Shown: one piece after another, positions 1 through 6,025 of the stretch
How the letters are laid out: each line of letters starts with the position of its first letter
Numbering within the stretch: the stretch's first letter is position 1
Origin: Lysobacteraceae bacterium
GTDB taxonomy: Bacteria > Pseudomonadota > Gammaproteobacteria > Xanthomonadales > Xanthomonadaceae
Direction: 5' to 3'
Assembly (NCBI GenBank): GCA_003505795.1
Contig: DNXT01000265.1
Span: forward strand, 1 to 6,042
DNA: 6,042 nucleotides
The notes under the pieces: generated by a model
Databases searched by the model: none
What the model was told of the DNA's origin: nothing
The model's input: only the letters and a program-made list of their open reading frames with translations
Made by a program: the position numbers and the translations under genes

Positions 1-399
1 GGCCTCGGCGGTCGCCGCCTGCGCGCTGCGCTGCTGCTGCGACCAGTTGGCCAGGTTGGCCTGCGCGGCGAGCAGCTGCGCCTGCGCCTGGTCGAGCTGC
101 TGCCGGTAGATGCGGTCGTCGATCTTCACCAGCAGCTGGCCGGCGCGCACGTGCTGGAAATCCTGCACCGGCACCTCGGTGACGTAGCCGCTGACCTGCG
201 GCGCGACCAGGGTGACCTGGCCGCGGACCTGGGCGTTCTCGGTGTTCTCGATCGCGCTGGTGAACGGCGGCAGGCGCCAGGCGTACAGCACCAGGGCGAC
301 GCCGGTCAGCGCCAGCAGCGAGACGCCGACGATGCCGGCAATGCGCTTGCGGCGGCGCAGGGAGGCATCCGGATCGGGATTCGGGGCGGCGGTATTCAT
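1..399 (-). CDS. HlyD/EmrA-family membrane fusion protein, N-terminal 133 residues (cut by window edge)
   Basis: Periplasmic adaptor of a multidrug efflux pump, linking an inner-membrane MFS transporter to an outer-membrane channel (role known from the EmrA family). Translating the minus strand from the ATG at 399 gives 133 codons open to base 1, so the C-terminal part is outside the window. Visible parts in order: a short polar N-terminus ending in basic residues RRRKR (15-19); one membrane anchor (about 20-41); the TENAQVRG motif (53-60), matching the TDNAYV-type motif of this family; a biotinyl-lipoyl half-motif (about 64-95, VAPQVSGYV then AGQLLVKIDD); then a Gln/Ala-rich helix (97-133) starting the coiled-coil hairpin. 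The ATG lies inside the stop of the upstream transporter gene (ATGA overlap, 396-399), and no strong Shine-Dalgarno precedes it, so translation is probably coupled. Family assignment is secure; the substrate is unknown. Confidence 0.93.
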   Translation of the reverse strand, partial: MNTAAPNPDPDASLRRRKRIAGIVGVSLLALTGVALVLYAWRLPPFTSAIENTENAQVRGQVTLVAPQVSGYVTEVPVQDFQHVRAGQLLVKIDDRIYRQQLDQAQAQLLAAQANLANWSQQQRSAQAATAEA

Positions 400-2057
400 G
401 CGGTGCTGGGCGTGGCGGGTGGTGGCGGGGGAGTCGGGGCGGTCGCGGCGGGCCTGCTGACGCGGCGCCAGAACAGGTTCCACAGGATCCAGGCCAGCGT
501 CGCGATGGCGATGCAGCCGATCGCCATGAACACGTCGTTGTAGGCGAGCACGTTGGCCTCGCGGGTGGCGACGGCGCCGAGCGTGCGCAGCGCCTGCGCC
601 TGGCGTTGCGCCGGGTCGCCGAGCGTGTGCGCGTAGGCGTTGGCATAGGCCTGCACGCGGGCGGCGACCTGCGGGTCGGACAGCACCAGGTGCTCGACCA
701 GCTGGCTGGAGTGGAACTTCTCGCGGACGATCTGCAAGGTGCCCAGGAACGCGCTGCCGATCAGCCCGCCCAGGTTCTGGGTCATGCCGAACAGCACCAC
801 GAAGCTGATCAGGTTGCCGGGCTGGGCGATCACCCGCCCGAGCCCGGCCACCATCGCCGGGGCCACGAAGAACGTGCCGCCGAAGGCGAGCAGGAACTGG
901 CTGGCATACATCTGCTCGGGCCGGGTCAGGCTGGTGGCGCGTGCATCCATGAAGCAGCCGATGCAGATCGCCGCGATCGCCACGATCAGGTGCTGCGCCA
1001 CGTGCTGCGGGTTGATCAGGAACGCGCTGGCGACCACCCCGCAGACCGCGCCCAGCAGCATCAGCCAGAACAGCGCGTGCAGCTGCTCGTTGCCCAGCCC
1101 CAGGGTCTGGAAGAAGCCGATCGAGCCGGTGCTCTGTTCCGACAGCACCAGCCGGATCAGCAGCACCGCCAGGCCGAGCCGGATCATGTCGGCGCTGGCC
1201 AGCCAGCGCGTGTTGATCATCGGCGTGCGCCGGTTGTGCTCGATCGTCACCGCGGCGGCGATCAGCACGATCGAAAGCGCCAGCACCACGCCCAGCCAGG
1301 GCGTGCTGGTCCACCACAGGTAGCGCCCCAGCGACAGCACCGCGGCCAGCCCGGCGGCGCCGGCGGCGAACAGGGTGAAGGTGGCGAAGTCGAGCTTCTC
1401 GAACACCCGGTAGCGGTCGCCGGGCGGCAGCTTCAGCGCCAGCACGCAGGCCAGCGCGAACACCGCCAGGCCCAGTTCGAACAGGTACAGCCCGCGCCAC
1501 TCGCCGAACTCCAGCAGTTCGGTGGAGAACACCCGCGCCAGCGGCAACGCCAGCTGGGTCAGGCCGAGCCCGGTCACCACCGCCTTGAGCCGGTGCCGCG
1601 CCGGGAACGCCTGGATCATGTAGTACAGCCCCAGCGAGCTGAGCGCCGCCCCGACCAGTCCATGCGCGGCGCGGACCGCGATCGCCGAGGCCAGGCTGTG
1701 CACGAACAGGTGGGCGAACGCGATCAGCGCGTACAGGCCCAGGAAGATCTCGGTGAACAGGCGCAGCCCGAACTGCTGGCGGAACTTCACCAGGATCAGG
1801 TTGGCCGACAGGTTGGTCATCACGTAGGCGGCCGGCAGCCACGCCAGTTCGTAGGCGTAGCCGCCGAGCGTGCCCTGCAGGTAGGTCAGGTTGGCGGTGA
1901 CCAGCGCGTTGCTGAGGCCGCCGGTCAGGGCGACCACGATCCCGACCAGGCCGTACTGGACGCGGCGCCGGGCCGGGTGCAGCGGCGTGGAGGCCGAGCC
2001 CGGCAACGTCGGCTTCTCGTGCGGCTGCCATTGGCGCGGGGCGTAGCGGTCGCTCAC
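396..2057 (-). CDS. EmrB-like MFS (DHA2-type) efflux transporter, 14 predicted membrane helices
   Basis: Inner-membrane drug/proton antiporter expected to work with the HlyD-type adaptor encoded just downstream. From the GTG at 2057 it has 553 residues: a 32-residue cytoplasmic lead, then 14 hydrophobic segments (first about 35-57, second 70-91, third 98-119; last just before the tail). A long hydrophilic loop between helices 13 and 14 is typical of EmrB relatives. The motif A region between helices 2 and 3 (NLILVKFRQQFGLR, about 86-99) lacks the usual Asp-Arg, having Gln-Gln instead. The C-terminus is a Pro/Thr/Ala tail with five consecutive prolines. The frame stays open to another GTG at 2108 (570 residues). 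I prefer 2057 because the extra 17 residues are unlike a transporter N-terminus and would reach towards the ubiE promoter, but neither start has a convincing Shine-Dalgarno. The stop overlaps the adaptor ATG by four bases. Family is sure, start less so; the drug exported cannot be inferred. Confidence 0.9.
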   Translation of the reverse strand: MSDRYAPRQWQPHEKPTLPGSASTPLHPARRRVQYGLVGIVVALTGGLSNALVTANLTYLQGTLGGYAYELAWLPAAYVMTNLSANLILVKFRQQFGLRLFTEIFLGLYALIAFAHLFVHSLASAIAVRAAHGLVGAALSSLGLYYMIQAFPARHRLKAVVTGLGLTQLALPLARVFSTELLEFGEWRGLYLFELGLAVFALACVLALKLPPGDRYRVFEKLDFATFTLFAAGAAGLAAVLSLGRYLWWTSTPWLGVVLALSIVLIAAAVTIEHNRRTPMINTRWLASADMIRLGLAVLLIRLVLSEQSTGSIGFFQTLGLGNEQLHALFWLMLLGAVCGVVASAFLINPQHVAQHLIVAIAAICIGCFMDARATSLTRPEQMYASQFLLAFGGTFFVAPAMVAGLGRVIAQPGNLISFVVLFGMTQNLGGLIGSAFLGTLQIVREKFHSSQLVEHLVLSDPQVAARVQAYANAYAHTLGDPAQRQAQALRTLGAVATREANVLAYNDVFMAIGCIAIATLAWILWNLFWRRVSRPAATAPTPPPPPATPSTA

Positions 2058-2133
2058 GGGTGGTGCTCGGACCCTGGTTTCGCGTGCGGTTGCGGCCGAT
2101 TGTGGCACGGGCAGGTCATCGGCACGTCAGCAG

Positions 2134-2142
2134 TGCGATAAT
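2134..2142 (+). promoter_or_regulatory. Extended -10 promoter element for ubiE, probable leaderless start
   Basis: The bases TGCGATAAT contain a TGn extension followed by GATAAT, five of six matches to TATAAT, in an otherwise very G+C-rich region. A -35 hexamer at the usual distance (around 2113-2120) is poor, which suits an extended -10 promoter. Transcription would be expected to start about 7-8 bases downstream, at 2149-2150, which is the A of the ubiE ATG. No Shine-Dalgarno fits before that ATG. The site lies in the 92-base gap shared with the divergent efflux operon. The start point itself is inferred. Confidence 0.6.
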
Positions 2143-2149
2143 CCCGGGC

Positions 2150-2911
2150 ATGAGCGAATCCCCCTACACCTCCGGCACCACCCACTTCGGCTTCCGCGAC
2201 GTCGCCGCCAAGGACAAGCAGAAGCTGGTCGGCGAAGTGTTCACCTCGGTCGCGCGCAGCTACGACCTGATGAACGACCTGATGAGCCTGGGCGTGCACC
2301 GGGCGTGGAAGCGCTACTTCGTGGCGACCGCGCAGGTGAAGCCGGGTGACCGCGTGCTCGACCTGGCCGGCGGCACCGGCGACATCGCCGTGCTGATCAA
2401 GGAGCGCGTCGGCAGCGACGGCGCGGTGGTGCTGGGCGACATCAACGCCGGCATGCTCTCGGTCGGCCGCGACCGCCTCACCAACCGCGGCCTGGTGGCC
2501 GGCTTCGACTACGTGCAGTGCAATGCCGAGGCGCTGCCGTTCCCGGACCAGAGCTTCGACCTGGTGACGATCTCCTTCGGCCTGCGCAACGTCACCGACA
2601 AGGACGCGGCGCTGCGCGAGATGTACCGCGTGCTCAAGGTCGGCGGGCAGGCGCGGGTGCTGGAGTTCTCCGAGGTCACCGCCGACTGGTTCAAGCCGAT
2701 CTACGACTTCCACTCGTTCCAGGTGCTGCCGCGGCTGGGCAAGCTGTTCGCCAGGGATGCCGACAGCTACCAGTACCTGGCCGAGAGCATCCGCAAGCAT
2801 CCGCCGCAGGACGAGCTGCGCGGGATGATGGCCGAGGCCGGCTTCGCGCGCTGCCACTACAAGAACCTGACCGGCGGCATCGTCGCGATCCATTCCGGCT
2901 ACAAGATCTGA
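2150..2911 (+). CDS. ubiE: UbiE, ubiquinone/menaquinone biosynthesis C-methyltransferase
   Basis: SAM-dependent methyltransferase that C-methylates the demethoxy-benzoquinol ring in ubiquinone synthesis (and demethylmenaquinol where menaquinone is made); a cytosolic enzyme acting on membrane-bound quinol. The 253-residue length matches the family. Both UbiE signatures are present: YDLMNDLMSLGVHRAW at 38-53 and RVLKVGGQARVLEFS at 160-174. SAM-binding motif I is VLDLAGGTGD at 69-78. The C-terminus NLTGGIVAIHSGYKI is the usual family ending. The start is ATG 2150 (MSESPYTSG); the frame is open upstream to 2060, but those residues are not UbiE-like and overlap the promoter. In many proteobacteria ubiE is followed by ubiJ and ubiB; here the next gene is a diguanylate cyclase 111 bases downstream, so that operon is not kept. 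No broken motif was seen. Confidence 0.98.
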   Translation: MSESPYTSGTTHFGFRDVAAKDKQKLVGEVFTSVARSYDLMNDLMSLGVHRAWKRYFVATAQVKPGDRVLDLAGGTGDIAVLIKERVGSDGAVVLGDINAGMLSVGRDRLTNRGLVAGFDYVQCNAEALPFPDQSFDLVTISFGLRNVTDKDAALREMYRVLKVGGQARVLEFSEVTADWFKPIYDFHSFQVLPRLGKLFARDADSYQYLAESIRKHPPQDELRGMMAEAGFARCHYKNLTGGIVAIHSGYKI

Positions 2912-2919
2912 CCCGCGCG

Positions 2920-2939
2920 CGCCGGGCCTCGCCCCGGCG
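2920..2939 (+). terminator. G+C-rich hairpin after ubiE, possible weak terminator
   Basis: CGCCGGG (2920-2926) pairs perfectly with CCCGGCG (2933-2939) around a six-base loop, starting 8 bases after the ubiE stop. A second palindrome CGGGCCCG (2941-2948) follows, then only GTTT (2949-2952), so the U-tract of a classic intrinsic terminator is nearly missing. In DNA this rich in G+C such stems also arise by chance. It may attenuate read-through into the next gene, or mean nothing. Confidence 0.3.
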
Positions 2940-3022
2940 TCGGGCCCGGTTTGCGAACTGCGTCGCGCAGGCGCGGCGCGGGCTCGGCGACACTGGGCGA
3001 CTCTTCCTGCACGGAATCGCCG

Positions 3023-3910
3023 ATGCGTCTGTACAACGGCCTGTCGCGCCTGTTTCCCCGCTCGTTCAGCGCCAAGCTGCTGGCGGTGGCCTTCGCCGGC
3101 ATCCACGTCCCGCTGCTGCTGCTGGTGCTGTGGCTGCTGTCGCACGGGGAACTGCAGGGCCGCCAGCTGTGGACGGTGATCCTGGTGGTGCTGGGGGCCA
3201 CGCTGCTGGGCACGGCGCTGACGCTGCTGGCGCTGTACCGGCTGCTGGCGCCGCTGCGGCTGGCGGCGGACGCGCTCGACGTCTACTACGCCGAACAGCG
3301 CCTGCCGCTGCTGCCGGAGCAGGGCGAGGACGAACTGGGACGGCTGCTGCGCGGGATCAACCGCAGCCTGCGCGGGATCGACGACGGCTTGCGCGACCTC
3401 AAGAAGCAGGCGTTGCTGGATCCGCTCACCGAGGCGCTGAACCGGCGCGGCTGCGAGCGCGCGCTGTCCGATTCGGCGCATGCCGCGCAGGTCGATGGCT
3501 GGCCGTTCGCGCTGTTCGTGATCGACCTGGACAACCTCAAGCCGATCAACGACCGCTTCGGCCACGCCGCCGGCGACCGGATCCTGGTGCGGCTGGTCGA
3601 GTCCGCCTATGGCTGGCTGGGCGCGCAGGACTGGATCGGCCGCTGGGGCGGCGACGAGTTCCTGATCGGTGTGCATGCCCGCGAGGAGGAGGCCACCCTC
3701 AAGCTCAACCAGTGGCTGTCGGCGCTCGAGCGGGACGACGACGAGCCGCCGGTCTACGTCAGCGCCGGCTGCGCGGTATGGCAGGCCGGGCTGGAGGAGG
3801 CCGACCTGTACCGGCAGGCCGACGCGGCGATGTACCGGGCCAAGTTTTCCGGCGGGCGCCGCCTGGTGCGGCATGGCGACCTGGCCGCGGGCGCCGCCGG
3901 GCCGGAGTGA
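3023..3910 (+). CDS. Membrane-anchored HAMP-GGDEF diguanylate cyclase
   Basis: Predicted to make cyclic di-GMP from two GTP at the cytoplasmic face of the inner membrane (GGDEF family knowledge). The 295 residues hold two membrane helices (about 19-39 and 49-71) joined by a periplasmic loop of only about nine residues; a HAMP-like linker (72 to about 125, with Pro77 and the DELG signature at 103-106); and a GGDEF domain (about 135-290). Active-site features are complete: DLDNLKPINDRFGH (168-181, likely metal ligand Asp168) and RWGGDEF with GGDEF at 209-213. The inhibitory I-site RxxD expected at 200-203 reads GAQD, so its arginine is missing. The ATG at 3023 is chosen because GGAA (3013-3016) sits six bases upstream and the protein then begins just before the first helix; a TTG at 2951 in the same frame has no support. 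The input signal is unknown, as there is no periplasmic sensor domain. Confidence 0.93.
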   Translation: MRLYNGLSRLFPRSFSAKLLAVAFAGIHVPLLLLVLWLLSHGELQGRQLWTVILVVLGATLLGTALTLLALYRLLAPLRLAADALDVYYAEQRLPLLPEQGEDELGRLLRGINRSLRGIDDGLRDLKKQALLDPLTEALNRRGCERALSDSAHAAQVDGWPFALFVIDLDNLKPINDRFGHAAGDRILVRLVESAYGWLGAQDWIGRWGGDEFLIGVHAREEEATLKLNQWLSALERDDDEPPVYVSAGCAVWQAGLEEADLYRQADAAMYRAKFSGGRRLVRHGDLAAGAAGPE

Positions 3911-3952
3911 GCGGGTTGTCGCGGCGGCCATACGCCGGGATGGTCACGGCGC

Positions 3953-3958
3953 TAAAAT
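3953..3958 (+). promoter_or_regulatory. Candidate -10 box for the M1 aminopeptidase gene
   Basis: TAAAAT is the only A+T-rich patch in the 76-base gap after the diguanylate cyclase gene and matches TATAAT in five of six positions. No good -35 is seen 16-18 bases upstream (around 3929-3936) and there is no TG extension. A start near 3965 would give a leader of about 22 bases before ATG 3987. GGGG-TTT-CCCC (3960-3970) straddles the predicted start point and can extend to a longer imperfect palindrome (ATC 3957-3959 with GAT 3972-3974). Confidence 0.45.
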
Positions 3959-3986
3959 CGGGGTTTCCCCTGATCCGGTGCCGTTC

Positions 3987-5912
3987 ATGCGATCTCCGTT
4001 CCTGTTGTCCCTGGCCATGGCGGTCGCCGCGGCCGGCTGCTCGAAAGAGCCGACCCCCGCGCCCCAATCCCAGGCCGCCAAGCCCGCCGCGGCGAAGGCT
4101 CCCGCCCGCAGCCATGACGAAAGCTCCTACGCCGAGCCGGACAAGGTCGTGGTCAAGGACCTGGCGCTGGACCTGAGGCTCGACTTCGACAAGAAGGAGA
4201 TCGCCGGCACCGCCACCTACACCCTGGACTGGAAGGACAAGGCCGCCACCCAGCTGGTGCTCGATACCCGCGACCTGACCATCGAGAGCGTGCAGGCCGA
4301 CGACGGCAACGGCGCGCCGGCGCCGCTGCAGTACGCGCTGGCGCCCAGCGACAAGGTGTTCGGCAGCAAGCTGACGATCGAAGCGCCGACCCGCCCGGCC
4401 AGGCTGCGGATCGCCTACCACACCGCGCCGACCGCCTCCGGCCTGCAGTGGCTGGACCCGGCGATGACCGAGGGCAAGCAGCTGCCCTTCATGTTCAGCC
4501 AGTCGCAGGCGATCCACGCGCGTTCGTGGGTGCCGCTGCAGGACACCCCGAGCGTGCGCTTCACCTACAGCGCGCACGTCGTCAGCCGCCCGGACGTGAT
4601 GGTGCTGATGAGCGCCAACAGCGACCCGCAGGCCGAGCGCGACGGCGACTACAGCTTCTCGATGGAGCACCCGATCCCGTCCTACCTGCTGGCGATCGCC
4701 GCCGGCGACCTGGTGTTCAAGCCGATCTCCGCGCGCTCCGGGGTCTGGGCCGAACCGGCGATGGCCGACAAGGCCGCCAAGGAGTTCGAGGACACCGAGA
4801 AGATGATCGGCGCCGCCGAGCAGCTGTACGGCCCCTACCGCTGGGGCCGCTACGACATGCTGGTGCTGCCGCCGTCGTTCCCGTTCGGCGGCATGGAGAA
4901 CCCGACCCTCACCTTCGCCACCCCGACCGTGATCGTCGGCGACAAGTCGCTGGTGTCGCTGGTCGCGCACGAGCTGGCGCACAGCTGGTCCGGCAACCTG
5001 GTGACCAACGCCTCGTGGAAGGACATCTGGCTCAACGAGGGCTTCACCACCTACGTGCAGGGCCGCATCACCGAGGCGCTGTACGGCCAGGAGATGGCCG
5101 AGATGGAGCGCGAGATCGACCAGGCCGACCTGCTGGCCGAGGTCAAGGACATGAGCCCGGCCGACCAGGCGCTGGCGCTGCCGCCGCTGACCGAGCGCGA
5201 CCCGGACGAGGCGCTGAGCAACGTCGCCTATGTCAAGGGCTCCTGGTTCCTGCAGTTCCTGGAGCAGCGTTTCGGCCGCGAGGTGTTCGATCCGTTCCTG
5301 CGCGGCTGGTTCGACGACCACGCGTTCCAGAGCGCGACCACCGACCAGTTCGTCGACTACCTCAAGAAGAACCTGCTGCCGAAGGCGCCGAACGCGGTCG
5401 CCCCGGCCGAACTGGACGCGTGGCTCAACCAGCCGGGCATCCCGGCGTTCGCCAGCAAGGCCCGTTCGCGCGGCTTCTCGATCGTCGACACCGCGCGCAT
5501 CGCCTGGTCGGGCAGCGCCAAGCTGCCGAGCAACCAGGTGACCAGCGAGTGGGTCACCCAGCAGTGGGTGCACTTCCTCAGCGGCATGGGCGCCAGGCTC
5601 AGCCAGGACCAGCTCAAGCAGCTCGATGCGGCCTACCACTTCACCGGTACCCCGAACGGCGAGATCGCGATGCGCTGGTACCCGCTGGCGATCCGCAGCG
5701 GCTACACCGAGGCATGGCCGGAGGCGGGCAGGTTCATCGAGCGCGTCGGCCGCCGCAAGCTGATCCTGCCGATCTACGCCGAACTGGTGAAGACGCCGGA
5801 GGGCCTGGCCTTCGCCAGGGACGCCTTCGCCAAGGCCAGGGCCGGATACCACCCGATCACCACGGTGTCGGTCGAGGAGATGCTGGCCAAGGCCGACAAG
5901 TCCGCGCAGTGA
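3987..5912 (+). CDS. Lipoprotein M1 aminopeptidase, leukotriene A4 hydrolase-like
   Basis: Zinc metallopeptidase expected to remove N-terminal residues from peptides in the periplasm, membrane-anchored through a lipidated cysteine. Of 641 residues, 1-17 form a lipoprotein signal with lipobox AAGC (Cys18). Ser19 at +2 favours outer-membrane sorting. A Pro/Ala/Lys-rich linker (about 21-45) precedes the M1 N-terminal beta domain (about 50-250). The catalytic domain has GGMEN (301-305), zinc ligands HELAH (His328, Glu329, His332) plus Glu351 in NEGF, and the catalytic Tyr415. QSQA (172-175), QDTPSV, and a C-terminal helical domain (about 520-641) place it in the LTA4H subfamily. R589 and K591 align with the human LTA4H pair that binds the substrate carboxylate. 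ATG 3987 is chosen because it creates the signal peptide; the frame is open far upstream, and a GTG lies at 3978. No clear Shine-Dalgarno is present. It is followed by a strong terminator. Family is certain; natural peptides are unknown. Confidence 0.96.
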   Translation: MRSPFLLSLAMAVAAAGCSKEPTPAPQSQAAKPAAAKAPARSHDESSYAEPDKVVVKDLALDLRLDFDKKEIAGTATYTLDWKDKAATQLVLDTRDLTIESVQADDGNGAPAPLQYALAPSDKVFGSKLTIEAPTRPARLRIAYHTAPTASGLQWLDPAMTEGKQLPFMFSQSQAIHARSWVPLQDTPSVRFTYSAHVVSRPDVMVLMSANSDPQAERDGDYSFSMEHPIPSYLLAIAAGDLVFKPISARSGVWAEPAMADKAAKEFEDTEKMIGAAEQLYGPYRWGRYDMLVLPPSFPFGGMENPTLTFATPTVIVGDKSLVSLVAHELAHSWSGNLVTNASWKDIWLNEGFTTYVQGRITEALYGQEMAEMEREIDQADLLAEVKDMSPADQALALPPLTERDPDEALSNVAYVKGSWFLQFLEQRFGREVFDPFLRGWFDDHAFQSATTDQFVDYLKKNLLPKAPNAVAPAELDAWLNQPGIPAFASKARSRGFSIVDTARIAWSGSAKLPSNQVTSEWVTQQWVHFLSGMGARLSQDQLKQLDAAYHFTGTPNGEIAMRWYPLAIRSGYTEAWPEAGRFIERVGRRKLILPIYAELVKTPEGLAFARDAFAKARAGYHPITTVSVEEMLAKADKSAQ

Positions 5913-5919
5913 CGCACGT

Positions 5920-5947
5920 GCCCGGAGCTCGACGCGGAACTCCGGGC
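5920..5947 (+). other. Inverted repeat just after the aminopeptidase stop
   Basis: GCCCGGAG (5920-5927) pairs with CTCCGGGC (5940-5947) across a 12-base loop, extendable by two G-T pairs. It begins 8 bases after the TGA and is not followed by a T-run. It sits directly before the stronger hairpin at 5955-5982 and may help protect the 3' end of the transcript or add to termination. Confidence 0.5.
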
Positions 5948-5954
5948 GTATGAC

Positions 5955-5987
5955 GCGACGGCGGGCTTCGGCCCGCCGTCGCCGTTT
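5955..5987 (+). terminator. Intrinsic terminator with a perfect 12-bp stem and C(UUCG)G loop
   Basis: Bases 5955-5966 pair perfectly with 5971-5982, closed by TTCG (5967-5970) flanked by C and G, the exceptionally stable C(UUCG)G tetraloop. A short T-run (5985-5987) follows two bases later. The T-tract is short, as is common in high-G+C genomes. It lies 42 bases after the aminopeptidase stop and ends that transcript; the reverse strand has no T-run after the stem, so it reads as one-directional. Confidence 0.85.
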
Positions 5988-6025
5988 CCGCAGGCTCGAT
6001 CCCCTGTTTTCCCGGCGATGCCCCG

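Noticed and set aside
606..2141. Plus-strand open frame of 511 codons opposite the transporter gene
   Set aside because: The translation is dominated by Arg, Gln, Gly, Asp and His, with no domain. It is a codon-bias shadow of the minus-strand transporter, whose 14 helices are clear.
2060..2149. A longer ubiE beginning at 2060
   Set aside because: The added 30 residues do not resemble UbiE, and they would cover the extended -10 element; ATG 2150 gives the family length.
2958..2970. Small hairpin CTGCG-TCG-CGCAG between ubiE and the cyclase gene, considered as a terminator or operator
   Set aside because: The stem is only five bases with a three-base loop and no T-run; such stems are expected by chance at this base composition.
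2951..3022. A longer diguanylate cyclase starting at TTG 2951
   Set aside because: The added residues are Arg/Ser-rich with no Shine-Dalgarno, while ATG 3023 has GGAA six bases upstream.
2054..3931. Minus-strand open frame of 625 codons across ubiE and the cyclase gene
   Set aside because: It covers two well-supported plus-strand genes and the gap between them, and the residues are low-complexity Gln/Arg/Ala/Val typical of antisense frames in G+C-rich DNA.
3669..3986. An N-terminal extension of the aminopeptidase overlapping the cyclase gene
   Set aside because: It would bury the lipoprotein signal peptide inside the protein; the extension is a shadow of the GGDEF domain.
2518..4176. Plus-strand frame of 552 codons running through ubiE, the cyclase and the aminopeptidase start
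   Set aside because: It is an Arg/Gly/Ala-rich out-of-frame reading that crosses three genuine genes and their intergenic gaps.
3759..5852. Minus-strand open frame of 697 codons opposite the aminopeptidase gene
   Set aside because: It has a skewed Gly/Arg/Val/Gln/Leu composition and no recognisable motif, while the plus strand encodes a complete M1 active site.
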